A stretch of DNA of 64,000 nt from Mortierella sp. BCC40632 (Eukaryota > Mortierellomycota > Mortierellomycetes > Mortierellales > Mortierellaceae), in assembly GCA_011634665.1 (NCBI GenBank), contig WAEK01000003.1, positions 1,892,001 to 1,956,000 on the forward strand, in the 5' to 3' direction. This document shows positions 35,671 through 49,030 of this stretch, piece after piece (position 1 is the stretch's first letter; each line of letters opens with the position of its first letter). The notes beneath the pieces were generated by a model that saw nothing but the letters and a program-made list of their open reading frames with translations, searched no databases and had not been told where the DNA came from. Made by a program: the position numbers and the translations under genes.

Positions 35671-38241
35671 ATGGGACGAAAAAGTGGCAGGACACTCAAT
35701 CCAGCGGACCAGTACCGTATGTTCATCCTTATTTCGACGCGCTCATCTACGGACATCACGCCGGCGAATTGTTTTTCTTTCTTTTTTCTACTAACAACAT
35801 CTCGATCCACACCTGATCTGTCTTTTCTCATTCATTCTTTCTGCCTTTTCCTGGGTGCTAGGCAAGGAGCAGCATAAGAAGGAAAAGAAAAAGGTATCCT
35901 AGGCCTAGACATATCGGATGATTCACCTTTTCGTTGATACTCTCGACATTTTATATAACTGACATCAGCTGGATCATGGAACTTCTTATTGATCGATAGA
36001 ATAAACAAGACCGCAAAAAAGTACGCGAGATTGGAAGTGCACTCAAGGACACAATTACTGAATCCGAACTTTCCAAATATGAGGATCTCGAAAAAGCAGG
36101 GAAGCTGGACAAGGAGGAGATAAAGAAACTTTCAGACCTGCGGGAGCGGATGTCAAAGATCAACGAGATCAGAAAAGCACATGGAATCAAGGTTAAACCG
36201 TAAGGATATTTGAACATGGTCACTCTTTTGGCCACTCCCCAGCTGGGTTGTCTCTTTTTTTTCCTTTTTCTTTTCTTTTCTTTTTTTTTTTTTCTTTTTC
36301 TTTTTTTGTTTCTTTTTTTGCCTTAGGTCACTCAACATCACTAATAAACCCTCTCTATATAGTAAAAAGACAGAACCAGAAAGCTCAGCACCAGTGGCAG
36401 TTGCAGAGCCTGCTCGAGATCCAACCCGATCGATCTACTATGACCCAGTTATGAACCCATTCGGAGCACCACCGCCAGGACAGCCCTACTTGGAATATCG
36501 TAAGAGGCGGTCTTTTTTTTTTTTTTTTTTTTATGTTTGGCGATTCCAAGCATTTAGAGGAATAGACCCTGACCGTTCATCATTCTTTTATACTATTTTG
36601 GCTTAATTAGCTCCGCTACCCACAGAGATACCCTTTGTCCAAGTAGATGCATCATCACAAGGTCCGCCAAAAGAAGCAGCTGGCTCGGAACAGGATTCGT
36701 CCTCGGATTCAGAAGACTCTGACTCTGACTCTGACTCGGATTCCGATAGTTCGAGTTCTTCAGAATCCGATATTGATGAAGACGATGAAAACTTCATGCC
36801 ACCCTTGCCAGATGGACCCGCGCCAATTAAAGAGGAACAGGAACGATTCTTGCAACTCACTAAACCAAAGCCTGTGGTCAATCCACGGACACAAAATCGA
36901 TACCAGCAGCGCCCATACCTTCCAATGGACGGACGACCCCCTGGAATGATGCCCGCCCCGCCTGGACAGGCTCCTCATTTCAACAACCCATACGGTAATG
37001 ATCTTTTTCTGTTTCTTACCGAATAGACAGCCTCTTAGTCTACTTGACCTAATAGCTCTACCAACGTTTGTACTTTCTCTTGAATAGGACCTCCTCCAGG
37101 ATTCCGACCTCCATTCAACAATGGCCACCCACCTGCACAACCAGGAGGATTTGGAGCTCCACCACCCATTCCTTTCCCTGGCTATAACGGTCCGCCTCCT
37201 GGTCATTTGGACTCTGGATTTGCTCCACCAGGATTTGCTCCACCAGGGTTTGCTCCACCAGGGTTTGCTCCACCAGGATTTGCTCCACCAGGATTTGCTC
37301 CGCCAGGATTTGGACCACCACCAGATGCATTTGGACCCCCTGGCTCACACCGACCGCCAATGCGACCTCCTCCTTCCTCCACCTACCGACCTCCACCTCA
37401 GCGAACGCCTAGACCACCACGGATACCGAACCCTCAGAGTGATCCAATGACTGGACATTTGCCGATGGATGAAAAGGAAGTCAAGAAGCAAGCTGCCCTT
37501 GCAGAGAAAGCTGCTGCCGCTGCCGCTGCTGCAAGTATCAACAATGAGGCATCTAGAGAAGAGAAAGGACCCTCAACCTCTTCTGCAGAGTCGAAATCTT
37601 CTAATGCACCTCCCACGATCCATAAATTGCCTCCAAAACCTGGAACGACCCCTGCTTCTGCCCCGGGATTGTCACTCAAGAAGCCAGCGCTGGTCGCTGG
37701 TCCAACCAGTATTTCTGCACAGCCCCAGCTTCGTAACCTTCAAAAGGAATTGGTACATTTGGTACCCTCTACTATCATGCGGAAACGAGTCTCGCAAAAG
37801 GGAAAGATTGGCAAGCCTGTCAATGCTGCACCTGGTGTGGATGACGATGATGACGACCGAGTTGAGGCAACCCATTTTTCAGCCTCTTCCACAACGACGA
37901 CCTATGATTCGACCTCGGGACTGATCCCCGAGTCGATCCCAAGAGTTTCTGGGGCAACCATGACGACGGGATCGGACAAGAATGGAGTGGAGCCACAGGA
38001 GCATCGTGAGAGTTCATTGCTGGGACTTCGCTTGCCTCGAATCAACCTTGCGCCGAGTGTGGATCTTTCATCGATTGGTGCTGGATCAATGAAGTTGAGC
38101 GTGAACAGTGCGCCCGATGTGCCTGTTACTACCTCTTCATCATCATCAGCGCCCAGCTCGAATCCAGCAGATCGTGAAAGGAAAAAGAAGCAGGAATACG
38201 ACGACTTTTTGCAGGGTCTGGAAGGCGATGGACTTTTGTAA
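35671..38241 (+). CDS. WBP11-like splicing factor
   Basis: Six exons: 35671-35716, 35862-35893, 36000-36199, 36363-36499, 36611-36994 and 37088-38241, 650 residues with phase kept. The N-terminal Wbp11/ELF5 domain starts MGRKSGRTLNPADQYR, then KEQHKKEKKKNKQDRK and a coiled coil. YDPVMNPFGAPPPGQPY is a typical proline motif. A Ser/Asp-rich acidic block and long proline-rich segments follow, including six exact GFAPP repeats. WBP11/SIPP1 binds WW proteins such as PQBP1 and protein phosphatase 1 and acts in the spliceosome. The last part (Ser/Thr-rich, ending DDFLQGLEGDGLL) is a conserved-looking C-terminal motif. Confidence 0.88.
37216..37320 (+). repeat. 15-bp tandem repeat encoding GFAPP
   Basis: Six units of 15 bp (37216-37305) plus one variant encoding GFGPP. 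They differ by single synonymous changes. Confidence 0.95.
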
Positions 38242-38506
38242 TCGATTCTGGCTCTCCCTCCCTCTCTCCCTCACCCACTCTCCCACATACTCTTGCCTCT
38301 TGTGCTATCCCTTACTGTTCTCATTCTTAATAGCTTGCAAAGGGACCCAAAACCATTAGAGCCATGACAAACAAACAAACAAACAAGTAAACAAAGAAGA
38401 TCAGAACCTTTTTTTTTCTTCTTCTTTCTTTCTTCCCCTCCTCATATAAGTTAAATATAAATAATATAGTTTATTAGCGAGCAATTACTGCATGTAAGCG
38501 ATTGGA

Positions 38507-40290
38507 TCATGGAAACTGAAAGTCATCGTCCACTTCATGCCGTGTTACTTTCACATTGGATCCAGGTGTAGTAGTTGTGATGGACGATGAACCCGTCGGA
38601 AGTGCCTGAGGACTGCCAGTGGCAACAGACTCCACTCCTGGTGGTCCACGCAAGGCCTCGAGAGGTAGGATCTCAGAAGATAACAAAGGGGATTGTTTTG
38701 GACTCATGGATCGTGGAGGACCTACTCCCAATTGAGATCCACTCACCGAACTGGCCGTATCATCCAACATTTGAATTTCCTGAAGTCGACTGTATCGAGT
38801 GTGAAGTGGATCGTCGGGGGATAGGGCCATCATAGAGGTGGCCACAAAGGGATCATCTCTGGGTAGAGGGAATCCCAAACCATCCGAATAAGGATCTCCA
38901 CGTTCTTGTCCATGCAATCCTTCTTCTCCTGTCAAATGAGCTGCTCCCACTCCTCCTACAAGGGCCGAATTCTCATCTTCCTGACTCCATGCATTAAACG
39001 CTGCTGCACCACTCGAGATCCCGGACGAGGATTGATAACTGTTTCGATTACTACCTTCCGTATGAGCTCCCATAAATCTACCCGAGATGGGAGGTGTGTA
39101 TCGTAGAGCAGGTTGAGAAATACTTGGACGGCTTGGATCATAGATCGCACTGTCTGCTGCCAAACCAGATGAAGAGGTGTTGGCACCCGAGGGATCATCC
39201 ATGGCCAAGGCCAAGAAACTCAAGGGTCGTTTCGAATCAAATCGACGTTGACGACGGAATCGCCAATAAAAGAAGGCACCTGCACCAAGAAGCACGGCTC
39301 CACCGAGGACAGAACCCAGGATGATGGGAAGTGTCGACTTTTTCTCGGGCGACTCGGGTGTGATCGAAGGTGAAGGTGGGACCGTTGTGTTGGTGGAAGT
39401 AGGAGAGGTAGTGGGAAGAGGGGGCCTGCTGCTTCCTGAGGTATGAGGTGTTGAACGGGTGCGGGAACTAGGTGTCTCGGAGGACTCTGTGGATGAGCTC
39501 TCAGTGGAGGTAGAGGAGGAGGTAGTAGAGGACTCTGTGGTGGTAGTGGTGGTGGTGGTAGTTGTGGTCGTGGTCGTGGTCGTCGTTGTTGTTGTTGTGG
39601 TGGTAGTGGTGGTGGTGGTGGTTTGAGTGGGAGATGGGGAGACAGGAGTCGGTGATGGTGGACTAGGCTTTGGGGTTTCAGGGGAAGGGATGGTTGGCTG
39701 GGGCGTGGACGGGCTGGGGTTGGAGGGTTCGGATGGGTTGCCATCAACAGGGTCTTTGGTCTCTGGGGGAACGGCATCAGGAGTGGGGTTCCCGTCCGAG
39801 CCGGGAGTCTGTCTCCGTTGCCATTGGAAGAACAACGGCCGTGCACCGTGCTATTCGATGTCATTGGGGAGGGGGGAAGGGAAAGAGAGCGCAGAAGTAT
39901 CCAATATGTCAGTGCATGTTATCGATGAGAGCATTTTTTTTACTTTTCTCTCACTCTCACTCTCTCGAACCCATGTTGCAAAGCTGAGAGACGGGTAGGT
40001 AGAAGGGTCTGGGGAAAGAGAACATGGAGGGCAGAGAGAGAAAGGGAGGGAGAGTGTATAAAAGTAGGCGAGAGAGTGAGAAGGAGGACACTTACCATCA
40101 ATGGCAGCGACAGGGGATCCGCGGCATTGGCTGGTGCCACAAGGAGGTCGTTACTGTGTTGTTTGGAACCAGTTTGCTGAGCTGCAGAGGATACGATCAG
40201 ATGCAGGACTAGAAAGATGAGAAGAGTTGCCCGAGTAGATGAAGAGGCGATCCTGCGCGAATGCAGTGCCTGCCATAGAGAAGAGTGCAT
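38507..40290 (-). CDS. secreted-entry membrane protein with poly-Thr stalk
   Basis: Two exons (40290-40096 and 39850-38507), 512 residues. A basic N-terminus and hydrophobic core (LLIFLVLHLIVSSAA) form a signal peptide or anchor. A Pro/Ser/Thr-rich region follows with about 29 consecutive threonines (residues about 142-170), likely heavily O-mannosylated. One transmembrane helix (about 239-260, LPIILGSVLGGAVLLGAG) has an RRQRR stop-transfer patch. A long cytosolic tail carries Ser/Asp-rich and PPRSMSPKQSP-like possible phosphorylation sites and ends DDDFQFP. The layout is that of Mid2/Wsc-type wall sensors, but I see no WSC Cys motif. Function unknown. Confidence 0.8.
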
Positions 40291-42783
40291 CGCGGATGCC
40301 AGGAAGGGGGAGGGGAGGGGAGGGGAGCGATGGGATGATCAGAGGGAAGGAGAGCGCGCACGATGAATGAAGAAAAAGAAAAAGAAAAAGAAAGAAAAGA
40401 GTGAGAGAGAGAGAGAGAGAAATAGTGAGAAAAGGAAGAGATGAACGACAGCCCACGCTCTAGTAGGGCACGCATGAAGGGTCTCTTCCTGTTCCTGTAT
40501 CTGCTCTGCTCCCGCTCTGGTCAGTTACCTGTGGACCTGTGTGTGAGTTTTGTTGTGTCGATGTACTTTTTTTTTTTTTTTTTTTTTTTGCGGAACGTCT
40601 TCCATGCGGTGCCATCGTCCACCACCCTTTTTCACTCTCACACACAACACACTCGCTGCTAATAATAGAGTGTGGCCCGCTTTAGCATGGCCTTCAATGT
40701 CCACCCTGGCCAAGGCGGGGCCTGTTTCGCGTGTCGTCCAGGTTCTCCTCCTTGCCTGCTTTACTCTACTACAATCGCTGCTGCTGGCTCCTCTAGGATA
40801 TCTTCATACCCTTCTCTCCCCCTAACCTCTTCTGGAAGGGTCCATGGAGCCATTGTCACCATGCTTGAGCCTGTCGGGGCATTGGTAAATCAAGGGAGGG
40901 GAGGAGGAGGAGGAGGAGTGGACAGCGCCGCCTTTCCGACTCGCTTAGCTCAAACACAAAAATAGTGTTTGTGTACAACACGATGGAGAATACTGTGAAC
41001 CCACACGACCAGCGACATGATCATGGCCGCGATGATTTTGCCCCGTCTGACGCTTCTTCTTCTTCTTCTTTTTCCGCAGGGCTCTTTTGGCCGAAAGGGA
41101 TCTCTTGCTCGATAATGGGCTGACTCTTTCTTTATTTCACCCCTAGGACTTTGTTTCGTGCCTGTGCCTGTGCCTGAACCTGGATAGAGAATCCACCGCA
41201 GGTCTTCTTCCTCCTCCTCCTCCTCCTCCTTCTCCTTCTCCTGTGATTCTCTTTTTCGTGTTTCGATGGCCGCCGATTTCTTGGTCACCCCCCGTCGCCA
41301 TCTCATTGGAGGGCGATAATGGGAGAGAAGGAGTAAACTGAAAACGACTGGAGGAGAGAGGAAGATTGATAGAAAGATAGACACAGAGGGACAGAGAGAG
41401 AGAGAGAGAGAGAGCGTGGTGTGTGTGTGTGTGTTTGTTTGTGCGTGTGTGTATATCAAAGACAAAGACTCACCCGTGCCATAAAAAAAAAAAAAATTGG
41501 GCGCTTTTTTTCCTGCCATACCAAAAAAAAAAAAAAAGGATTGCTTTATCCGAGGCTAACGCCTTTGGCACATGTTACTTTCCGCGCCCTGACCACCAAT
41601 CTGTTGTTCAGTCCTAGGTTTTGACTGTATTTCTCGAGAATGGCAGAAAAGGGTGAAGGGAGTGGGTTGGGGAGGAGAGGACAGAGAAAGAAGAAAGAGC
41701 TGCGTGCGACCCCTGGATAGAGTGGCCTCTGTCATGCTCATATTACAGGTATCTTCTATTTCTCCCGCAGTGGGATCCGAAAATATTATGAGTATGACAC
41801 CAAGATACAGAGATACTTGTACCAAGTCAGGAGTAGGGAATAGTAATATAATAGGTAAGATGCTGCATGATGAAAGATGAAGGGCTCTTTTTTACTCTTT
41901 CAGGGCGAATGCCGAGGAGGATGCTTTTTTTTTTTTTTTTTTTCCCACTCGTCCCTATCCAAAAAAAAGACATTTTTTCCCTCCCCTAATTCTAGCCGAG
42001 TAATTTATTTTTTTGTGGGCAGTTGGCTTGGCCACTGCATAAAAACGTTTCCCTACCGGTCAGACCCGCAGGTCAGATGATAGTCTATAACAGACTCAAA
42101 GAGTAGAAAGGAAAATCAAAGAGTTGACTTTTGCTGGCAGACTTTACTACATTGATAACGGACCTTACTGCATTGACGGCAGATGCCATGATGTGGTAGA
42201 TTAGCTTGACCCCAACAGACCGAATGAAGCATTGAAGAAGGAGGAAGTGAAAAAAAAAAAAAAAAAAAAAGCTTCTCCTCCAAGGTCCAAGCGGCAATAG
42301 GCAAGTCACAGATTTGAGACAAGAGAGCTCCTGAAGATTTAGGAAGGAAGAACGTCGCGACCACGTAAACGCGACCCTTTTGATGGCAGGATTGGATAGG
42401 CGTGCGAGTTGCTTCAACTCGATCCGCCGCCAAGGAGTCGCTGCCTCCGCCCTGCTCCGCCCTACCGCAGCAGTCCAGTCCCGTTTTCTCTTCTCTTTTT
42501 TCCTTTAAAGTCGTTGACAGAAAATCCGTACTCGTTTCTTTCTCTCTGCTTTTCAAAGTCGCATGCAATATTTCTTTCTGTCTCCATCCTCTTACCTTTC
42601 TTTCACTTTTTTACGAACGTTTCCCTTTCATTTACCACCCCCCACCCCCCTGCTTCTTCCTTTCCTCCCGCCTTCAGCCCCAACCTCCAACCTGCAACCC
42701 TTTCCCAACCCTTTCCCAACCCTTTCCCAACCCTTTCCCATCACCCGTTTTTCATTTTTCCAGCCCACTCTGCTTTGACACGA
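40291..42783. other. 2.5-kb region without a recognised gene
   Basis: Low complexity: A/T runs, GAA/CTT triplets near 41045-41075 and 41203-41245, CCT-rich tracts. Open frames such as 40950-41519 (-) are built on repeats. A minus-strand stretch near 42120-42420 has two weak coding-like segments but no start and splice pattern I can support. Confidence 0.5.
42698..42740. repeat. 11-bp tandem repeat
   Basis: CCCTTTCCCAA, three full copies and one of 10 bases, 44 bp upstream of the small ORF at 42784. Confidence 0.95.
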
Positions 42784-43031
42784 TGTGTTCTAACGGAGCC
42801 TTGCAAGTTTTTTGTGTTCGATGCCAGCAACGACGAGAACCGCTCACTGAGGCTTCCAATACGCATGAGACAATCGCCTGCAACGGTCCCCATTACTGGG
42901 AACCCTTGGCCCTCCGAACTGAAGAAACAAACCAAGAGCCTTGCCGCCGATGTGATCATGAGATCAAGGCTAGGCGAGGATGTGCTTTGAACTCGAAAGA
43001 CACTGTTGGAGTGTTTAGCGAGAAGCATTGA
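42784..43031 (+). CDS. hypothetical 82-residue Cys-rich protein
   Basis: ATG at 42784 follows a pyrimidine-rich leader and opens MCSNGALQVFCVRCQQ. It contains two CxxC pairs (CVRC, CRRC) plus CNGPH and RRGC, which could bind zinc. Length is small and no family is recognised. The same leader also stays open in other frames, so chance is possible. Confidence 0.35.
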
Positions 43032-43810
43032 CTTCCAATACTCATTCCGTTCTCTGCCTTATCAGAATGATGGTGGTGGTGCTGAACATGACGGATGATG
43101 ACGACGATGACGGTGACGATGATGACGACGATGACGGTGACGATGATGACGATGGTTTTCCGCGCGCCCATGTCCTATAATTGGTTCTCCATCCCTTGAT
43201 GTTTTCTTTTTCTTTCTCACTCTCTCTGCTCAAACGCTTTGAATATTGAGAAAAACATCTCGAGAACCCAATTGTTCTCTTTGGGAATGGGACCCTGGAG
43301 GAACGCAAGCAGCTTAGGTCAACTGCCAGCTACGCCGACAAGTGAAGGGGCAGACTGACCAAAAAAAAAAAAAAGACGCGCGAAAAATCAAGACTGAGAA
43401 GGACAATGAAGAAAGAGATTCACACACACCCCTGTTATTTCGATGGCAGAGAAATTCTGAGTATACTATACAAGATGCCAAGTCAACCACTCCTCCAACT
43501 ACTACTACTGCTACTGCTACTACTACCACGACTACTTCTACGGTTGCTACCACTGTAGCGACTAGTGCCGCGGCCATCACAACTTCGACTACCGACAATA
43601 GTTATGAAGTAAAACATAAACAACAATGACAAAAAATAAAAATAAAAATAAAACGAGACCCCTCCTACCGTAGGACGAGGGCTTGTTTTGTGAAAATGGC
43701 TGTCTACTTCTGGGGTAAGGGAAAAAAAAAAAAAAAAAAGAGAGAGAGATAGTATAGAGGTATGTTCACGAGATTCGCTCGCAAGTGACCAAAAAAATGG
43801 AGAATGCAAC

Positions 43811-43841
<31 letters not shown>
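43032..43841. other. intergenic, repeat-rich
   Basis: Contains a 24-bp tandem repeat (43094-43152), an ACT/CTA triplet tract (about 43490-43575) and A-runs at 43722 and 43811. No gene is seen. Confidence 0.6.
43094..43152. repeat. 24-bp tandem repeat of GAT/GAC triplets
   Basis: Two exact copies (43094-43117 and 43118-43141) and a partial third. Confidence 0.92.
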
Positions 43842-43842
<1 letters not shown>

Positions 43843-46800
43843 TATCGAGTATAGACCTTGACTATCGAGTCTGCGCCTCCAGTTGCCAACAATTCCGGCA
43901 CGGTCGGGTGATACTTGACTGCGCACACACCTTCGTCACTCTTCTTGCGATGTCCCGTGAATTCTTGTAAACAAGGTCGACTTGCCGCCGCAAGATCCCA
44001 CATTCGGACCGAAGCATCGTGTCCTCCCGAACAAAGCGCAAGACCAGAAGGGTCAATGTCCAATGACGCAACAGAGTCCAAGTGAGCCAACATAGAATAT
44101 GAGCATTGGCCTGTGTTGATATCAAAGAAACGAATGAATCGGTCCTCATGTCCTGAAATAGCCATTGGCATCGTTGGGTGGCAGACTACCTTGTTAATCT
44201 GGGTTGCAGAAGTACCGTCTATAGAGAAAAAAAAAATAATATCCACAGCCATAGTAAGCACAAGAGAAACACTTTTTGTTTTTGAATGGCAAAAAGTTAA
44301 ATCGAGTATTAAAAATAGGACATCACTTACTATAGCTTTCGTCACTCTTGAAAGAGAGGATGGATTTCCCAGTCTCGATATCAAACAGTTTGATGATTGA
44401 GTTGGAGTAGCTTACGACCATCTTTTTCAGATCAGTGGGACAGAAATCCATACTGGTCGGTACTGGCAAGGTACTCAGTCCAGAGGTATAAGCTTCCGTC
44501 GGCTCTGATAAAGCTGTTGGCTCAAGACCATGGTATCCCCATGACGATCGAAGTGGTGAACCCTTTGTCTCTGTATCCCAAATCTTAAGAGCGCCATCCG
44601 CAGAAATCGAAACAAGAAGTTGAGAGGAGGATATTGAAAGAGGGAAGAGGCGGATATCCCAGATGGTATCCGTGTGTCCAATGAATGAGGAGAGCGGTAG
44701 GGTTGGATCTAAAAGGAGTTAAGGTGATCAGTATGAGCTGGATAGTACACATTACCAGTACAAAAATATACATACACAGAACAACAGACGACGAACCTAT
44801 GCGTGAGTATGTATCCTTGTCCATTGAGACAAGTCGCCAAGATCGAATAGTGGAATCCATGCTGGCAGAGAAGCACTTGTTTTGATCCGCGGATATCGCT
44901 ACAGCCGTAATAGCCTTTGTATGCCCACGGTAGGTGTGAATGGGCTCGATTTCCCCGGCCAATGGTCTATGTAGCATTCATTTTGAAGATTTCTGTCAGT
45001 TTCCTATTCGTGTAGTGCTTAATGGGCAGGTGCCTTCCTGAACCCTAGACAGTTTTACCTCTTTCCTGCCTCATTTAATGGTGTCTCAAGATTCCAGTAT
45101 TTCATTGTTCCATCCTCAGATCCTGATAACAATGCTTTGTTGATAGGGTGGAATGCAATTGAGCGAACGGCATCAAGATGTCTTTTTTTTTTTTGCAAAA
45201 GAGACGAGATATCGGGTTAATAGAATGCCCGGCAAAACGTTTACAAAGAGATACCCATCAAAAAGAAATGGACTTGCCTTCGTAGGGTAACCTTGGCTCG
45301 CCAACGAACTGCTTCCAACTCAGATGGATCCCCTCCATTGACGCTACTCTCGGCATCAATAACATCTGACTCAGTGATATCCAAAGCAGCCAACTCGTCA
45401 ACAGCTATAAAAAAAAAACAACCAGCAAAAAACGTTTTAGTCTCGAGTACCACAAGGTCATGTGTCAGGACTCAATTAAAAAAAAAAAATAAAAAAAATA
45501 AAAAAAATAAAAAAGAGCGAGACCGACCTGCATCTTTCGCTTGTCTCAAACCGGTGCCGCTTTTCCCCAGAGAAGGCTCGGCTTTGGATTTATCCCACTC
45601 CTTGACCATTTTGTTGATCCGTTCAGGTGGAATGTTGAACTTGTCCTGAACATCCTTACTCTACCAAACACACATATAGGGAAGAAAAAGGATTTGTTGA
45701 TGTTAACATCTCATATGTCCCTGATATAGATTCCTGCTCAACAATAATCGCTTTCATACAATTTGTCGACATACCAATTGCGCCTCGTCTTCTTCAACAA
45801 CCTGCTGTTTAGTCTTTAGTTTGGTATCAACATTCACGCCTGCTTTCTGAAGCTGATCCCTCCAGTGTTCTGCCGAACTAGGAACATGTACAGCTGTCAC
45901 GGCCTCACTGTTCTGAAATGGGTTCAGTTTGTCCTCAGGTCCCGTAATGTTGGTCCCAGTGGGCGCTCCTTGTAACTGATCCTTCTTGTCTTCACGATTT
46001 TTCGCCTTGTGATCAGTAACACTCTTCTTTTGGCTGTCATTTGGTTCATTGGTTGACTCAGTAGCAGAGGTTTGCATTGGTTTGGGTATCATCTGCTTCA
46101 ATGTCGCCTGATCAGGGCTTCCTCCATCCACTGAGCCATTCGCAATACCAATCTCCGAGTTGATGACATGATCTTTCACAGTTTTATCCACGCGCGGTGA
46201 AGGGTGGAGAGTTGATATTGGCACAGAGTTGGACCGTGCTAGAGCCGCTGGAGGCATTGATGCCGGGAAAAAGTCGCTATGTCTGTTCTTTCCACCAACG
46301 CCTCCTCTTATTCCATTGGCACCTGCAAAGCGCCTCTCTGATTCGTGACGGGTGAGACGAGGCGGTGCGGCTGGCATGGCTGGCATGGCTGAAGCAATGG
46401 AGGGAGGGACAGAGGCTGTCAAGTAACTGATCTCCTGCAGGCATCTAGATCATCCATTGGTAGAGTGAGGCCGGAGGAATATCGTCATTTAGGCAACCTT
46501 GGTTAGCAAAAAGACAAACGAGAGCTCTGATTTCCTTGACTATTCAGGACAAATACGGGTTCGTTCGCCTTACACTCTCAAAAACTCTCGGCTCTTTGCT
46601 CTTCCAGCGGGATCGTTGCCAGTAGCTGAGGTAGGGCTCACTTGGGCCATATTTTGTCCCGATAGACTGTAGGTCGACATTCTGTTCTGTGCCTTGTTGA
46701 TATTGTTGCTGATACCAACAGAATCCCCGACGTTGTTGGCTAGTCGGTGAAATGCACAAGCGATGGCAAAAAATAAAAAAAAAAAAAAAACGATTAAATG

Positions 46801-47729
46801 ACGTTTCTGTAGACGAGTAGAGCATGGCTCTAGTTCCCAATCCGAAGAGCTCGATTGTGTATGGGGTCGGCCCTAGCTCACACTCTCACACCAGCACGCA
46901 TGCTCTCTCTGCCTCTATCTCTCTGTCGTTGTGTCCTTGTTTATCTGTCTTGCTGAGAGCCGATCATCTCGCAGCAAACTCGCTTGGGAACCGCCAGTCA
47001 AAATTAGCATGCATTGGCGATGTATCCAGGATAGGAGGTAGAACCCATGCTGGAGTCTCAGTCATCTAACACTTACTTGTTGGACTTGGTGTTGATGCCG
47101 GTATCGCTGCAGCGGTTGTTGTTTGTAGGGAGGAGGCGATGGCGCCTTTTCCTTCGACATATTTACTCCTAATGATAGGCGGCATGGGACAAACAAATAG
47201 GACGGTGGTGAATCATGATGGCCCAATAAAGAGATGGGATCAATTGCATCAGCAAGGATATGGACGAGCGAGTTGTTTTGGTGAAAATCAAAGTAAGTTG
47301 TGAAGGTGTACCTTTCCTGTCGCAGGGCATACTCCAGCATCTTGACGCGCTTCATGAGATCCAGTCGAATGTTGTCCACGCCACGCTTCTCACCCTCAAG
47401 AAAAGCTATTCTGGCCTATCATCGGATACCATGTGGTGGATATGTCAGCATGCAGCCAGTTTTCCTTTCAGGAAAGAAAAAAGAAAAAAAGAAGTGCTTT
47501 GGCACAATCACACAAGGAAAGAAAGAAGAGAAAAAGATTTTTCGTGAGACTCTAGATGGGAATTAGCCCTTACCTTCATCTCGGCTTTTTCAATGTCCCA
47601 TTCATTTCTGTCGCGTTCAAAGCGGCGCCATTCAGTCTGGAGGAACTGAAGCACCCCCGGAAAGGTATACTCGGGGCCGGTGGACCCTTGGGTTGGGGGG
47701 AGCGAAGGGAATGACTGAAACTGGTGCAT
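43842..47729 (-). CDS. striatin-family STRIPAK scaffold (WD40)
   Basis: Eleven exons: 47729-47574, 47415-47312, 47168-47077, 46739-46574, 46444-45775, 45660-45528, 45404-45278, 45181-45059, 44966-44797, 44708-44331 and 44218-43842, 831 residues with phase kept. The N-terminus has the striatin signature [20 protein letters not shown], then a coiled coil ([30 protein letters not shown]). [15 protein letters not shown] follows, then a disordered middle, and WD40 repeats from [12 protein letters not shown] to the stop ([40 protein letters not shown]). Striatins scaffold PP2A and GCK kinases; fungal relatives (PRO11, Far8) govern hyphal fusion and development. The intron after exon 7 begins GCAAGT. 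The ATG at 47729 is used because the upstream extension begins with TTG. Confidence 0.95.
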
Positions 47730-48576
47730 CGCGGGAGAGTCTCTCTTGGGGTTTAATCTTTTTGACCGCAATCTACTCGGAAAGCCAATGCAACGAGACT
47801 TGTGCTTTGTTTGATGGCCAAGAGATCAGGGGAGGAAGAGAGGCCCGCTCGAGCAGAGATGCGTGTGTCGGCCACAGGACAAGGTCCTTCTTTTGATTCG
47901 ATCGGGTGACGGACAGTAGCTGAGAACTCGCTATGGGGTAAAAAGAGAAAAAGAGCCGGACAAGGACTGTGGAGAGGGAGGCATTGTGAGTAGATGGGAG
48001 AGGAGGTGGTGGAAGAAGAGGATAGGGAGTGGAGATACAGATCAGAGTATCCTCCTCACTGGTTGGAGGGCATTTCTGATGTGATGGCATCACGCAGACA
48101 AGGAATGAAGCAGGACAAGACCGTTTGTCACTACGTAAGAGGAAGAAGAGGAAGCACGCGACTGGCAGAGACTCTGAGCAGACGGGACCAGAGGGATGGG
48201 CGAACCTACATTGGCAGGCAAAGGTAGTGGATGCAGACGGCGGGATGCCGGCTGTGGGGTAAGGAGAGTGGGACAAGCACAAGCGAGTGAGCGGTAGAGA
48301 GATGGCGTGCGTGTGAGAAAGAGAGAGAAAGAGAGAGAAGGTGGAGAAAGAAAAAGAGAGGATGGAGCAACGACTGGGGAGAGGTGAAAATGGGAGATGC
48401 AAAATGTAGATGAAGGAGAGTGAGAGAAAGAGGAAAAGTGAGAGCGAATGCCGTGACTGATGTCACTGGTGCACATGAGGGTTCGCCCAGTGACCACACC
48501 TTTCGTTAGAGTGTCCATCTCTCGCGCTCTCTATTCCATTCTTATTTTGCCTTGCTTGTTCTCACCCCACCCTTTT

Positions 48577-48639
<63 letters not shown>

Positions 48640-48990
48640 GCCCGTTGCCTGTCACACAACCTCTTTCGCTGAGAAAAAGTAGTGCCCCGCCCCGCCCCGT
48701 CCGCAGCAGAGCTGTCTAGAAGTCAAGACATGGCGCACGGGACCTTTGGAACCCGTGAGTGATCAATCATGGCTATGGCGCATGCAGTCGTATTTAACCT
48801 GCTCTCTCTTCTTTATCTCTCACTCACTCACTCACTCACACACTCTCTCTTTTTGCTCTCTCTCACAGCCCTGCTGCCAGGGCGCGTTGCCATGTCTGTG
48901 GGCAACAGGCATCCTGCACGAAAGAGAGAAAGAGAAACCCATGTGAACGTGCAGGGGAGAAGGGAGAGAGAGAGAAAAAAAAAAAAAAAA

Positions 48991-49030
<40 letters not shown>

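Noticed and set aside
40950..41519. Minus-strand 189-codon frame
   Set aside because: Mostly GA/AAG repeats and GT dinucleotides. A short hydrophobic segment at its end is not enough to call a gene.
42085..42568. Two overlapping minus-strand frames
   Set aside because: They contain coding-like stretches but are interrupted by a poly-A/T run, and I could not build a start-to-stop model.
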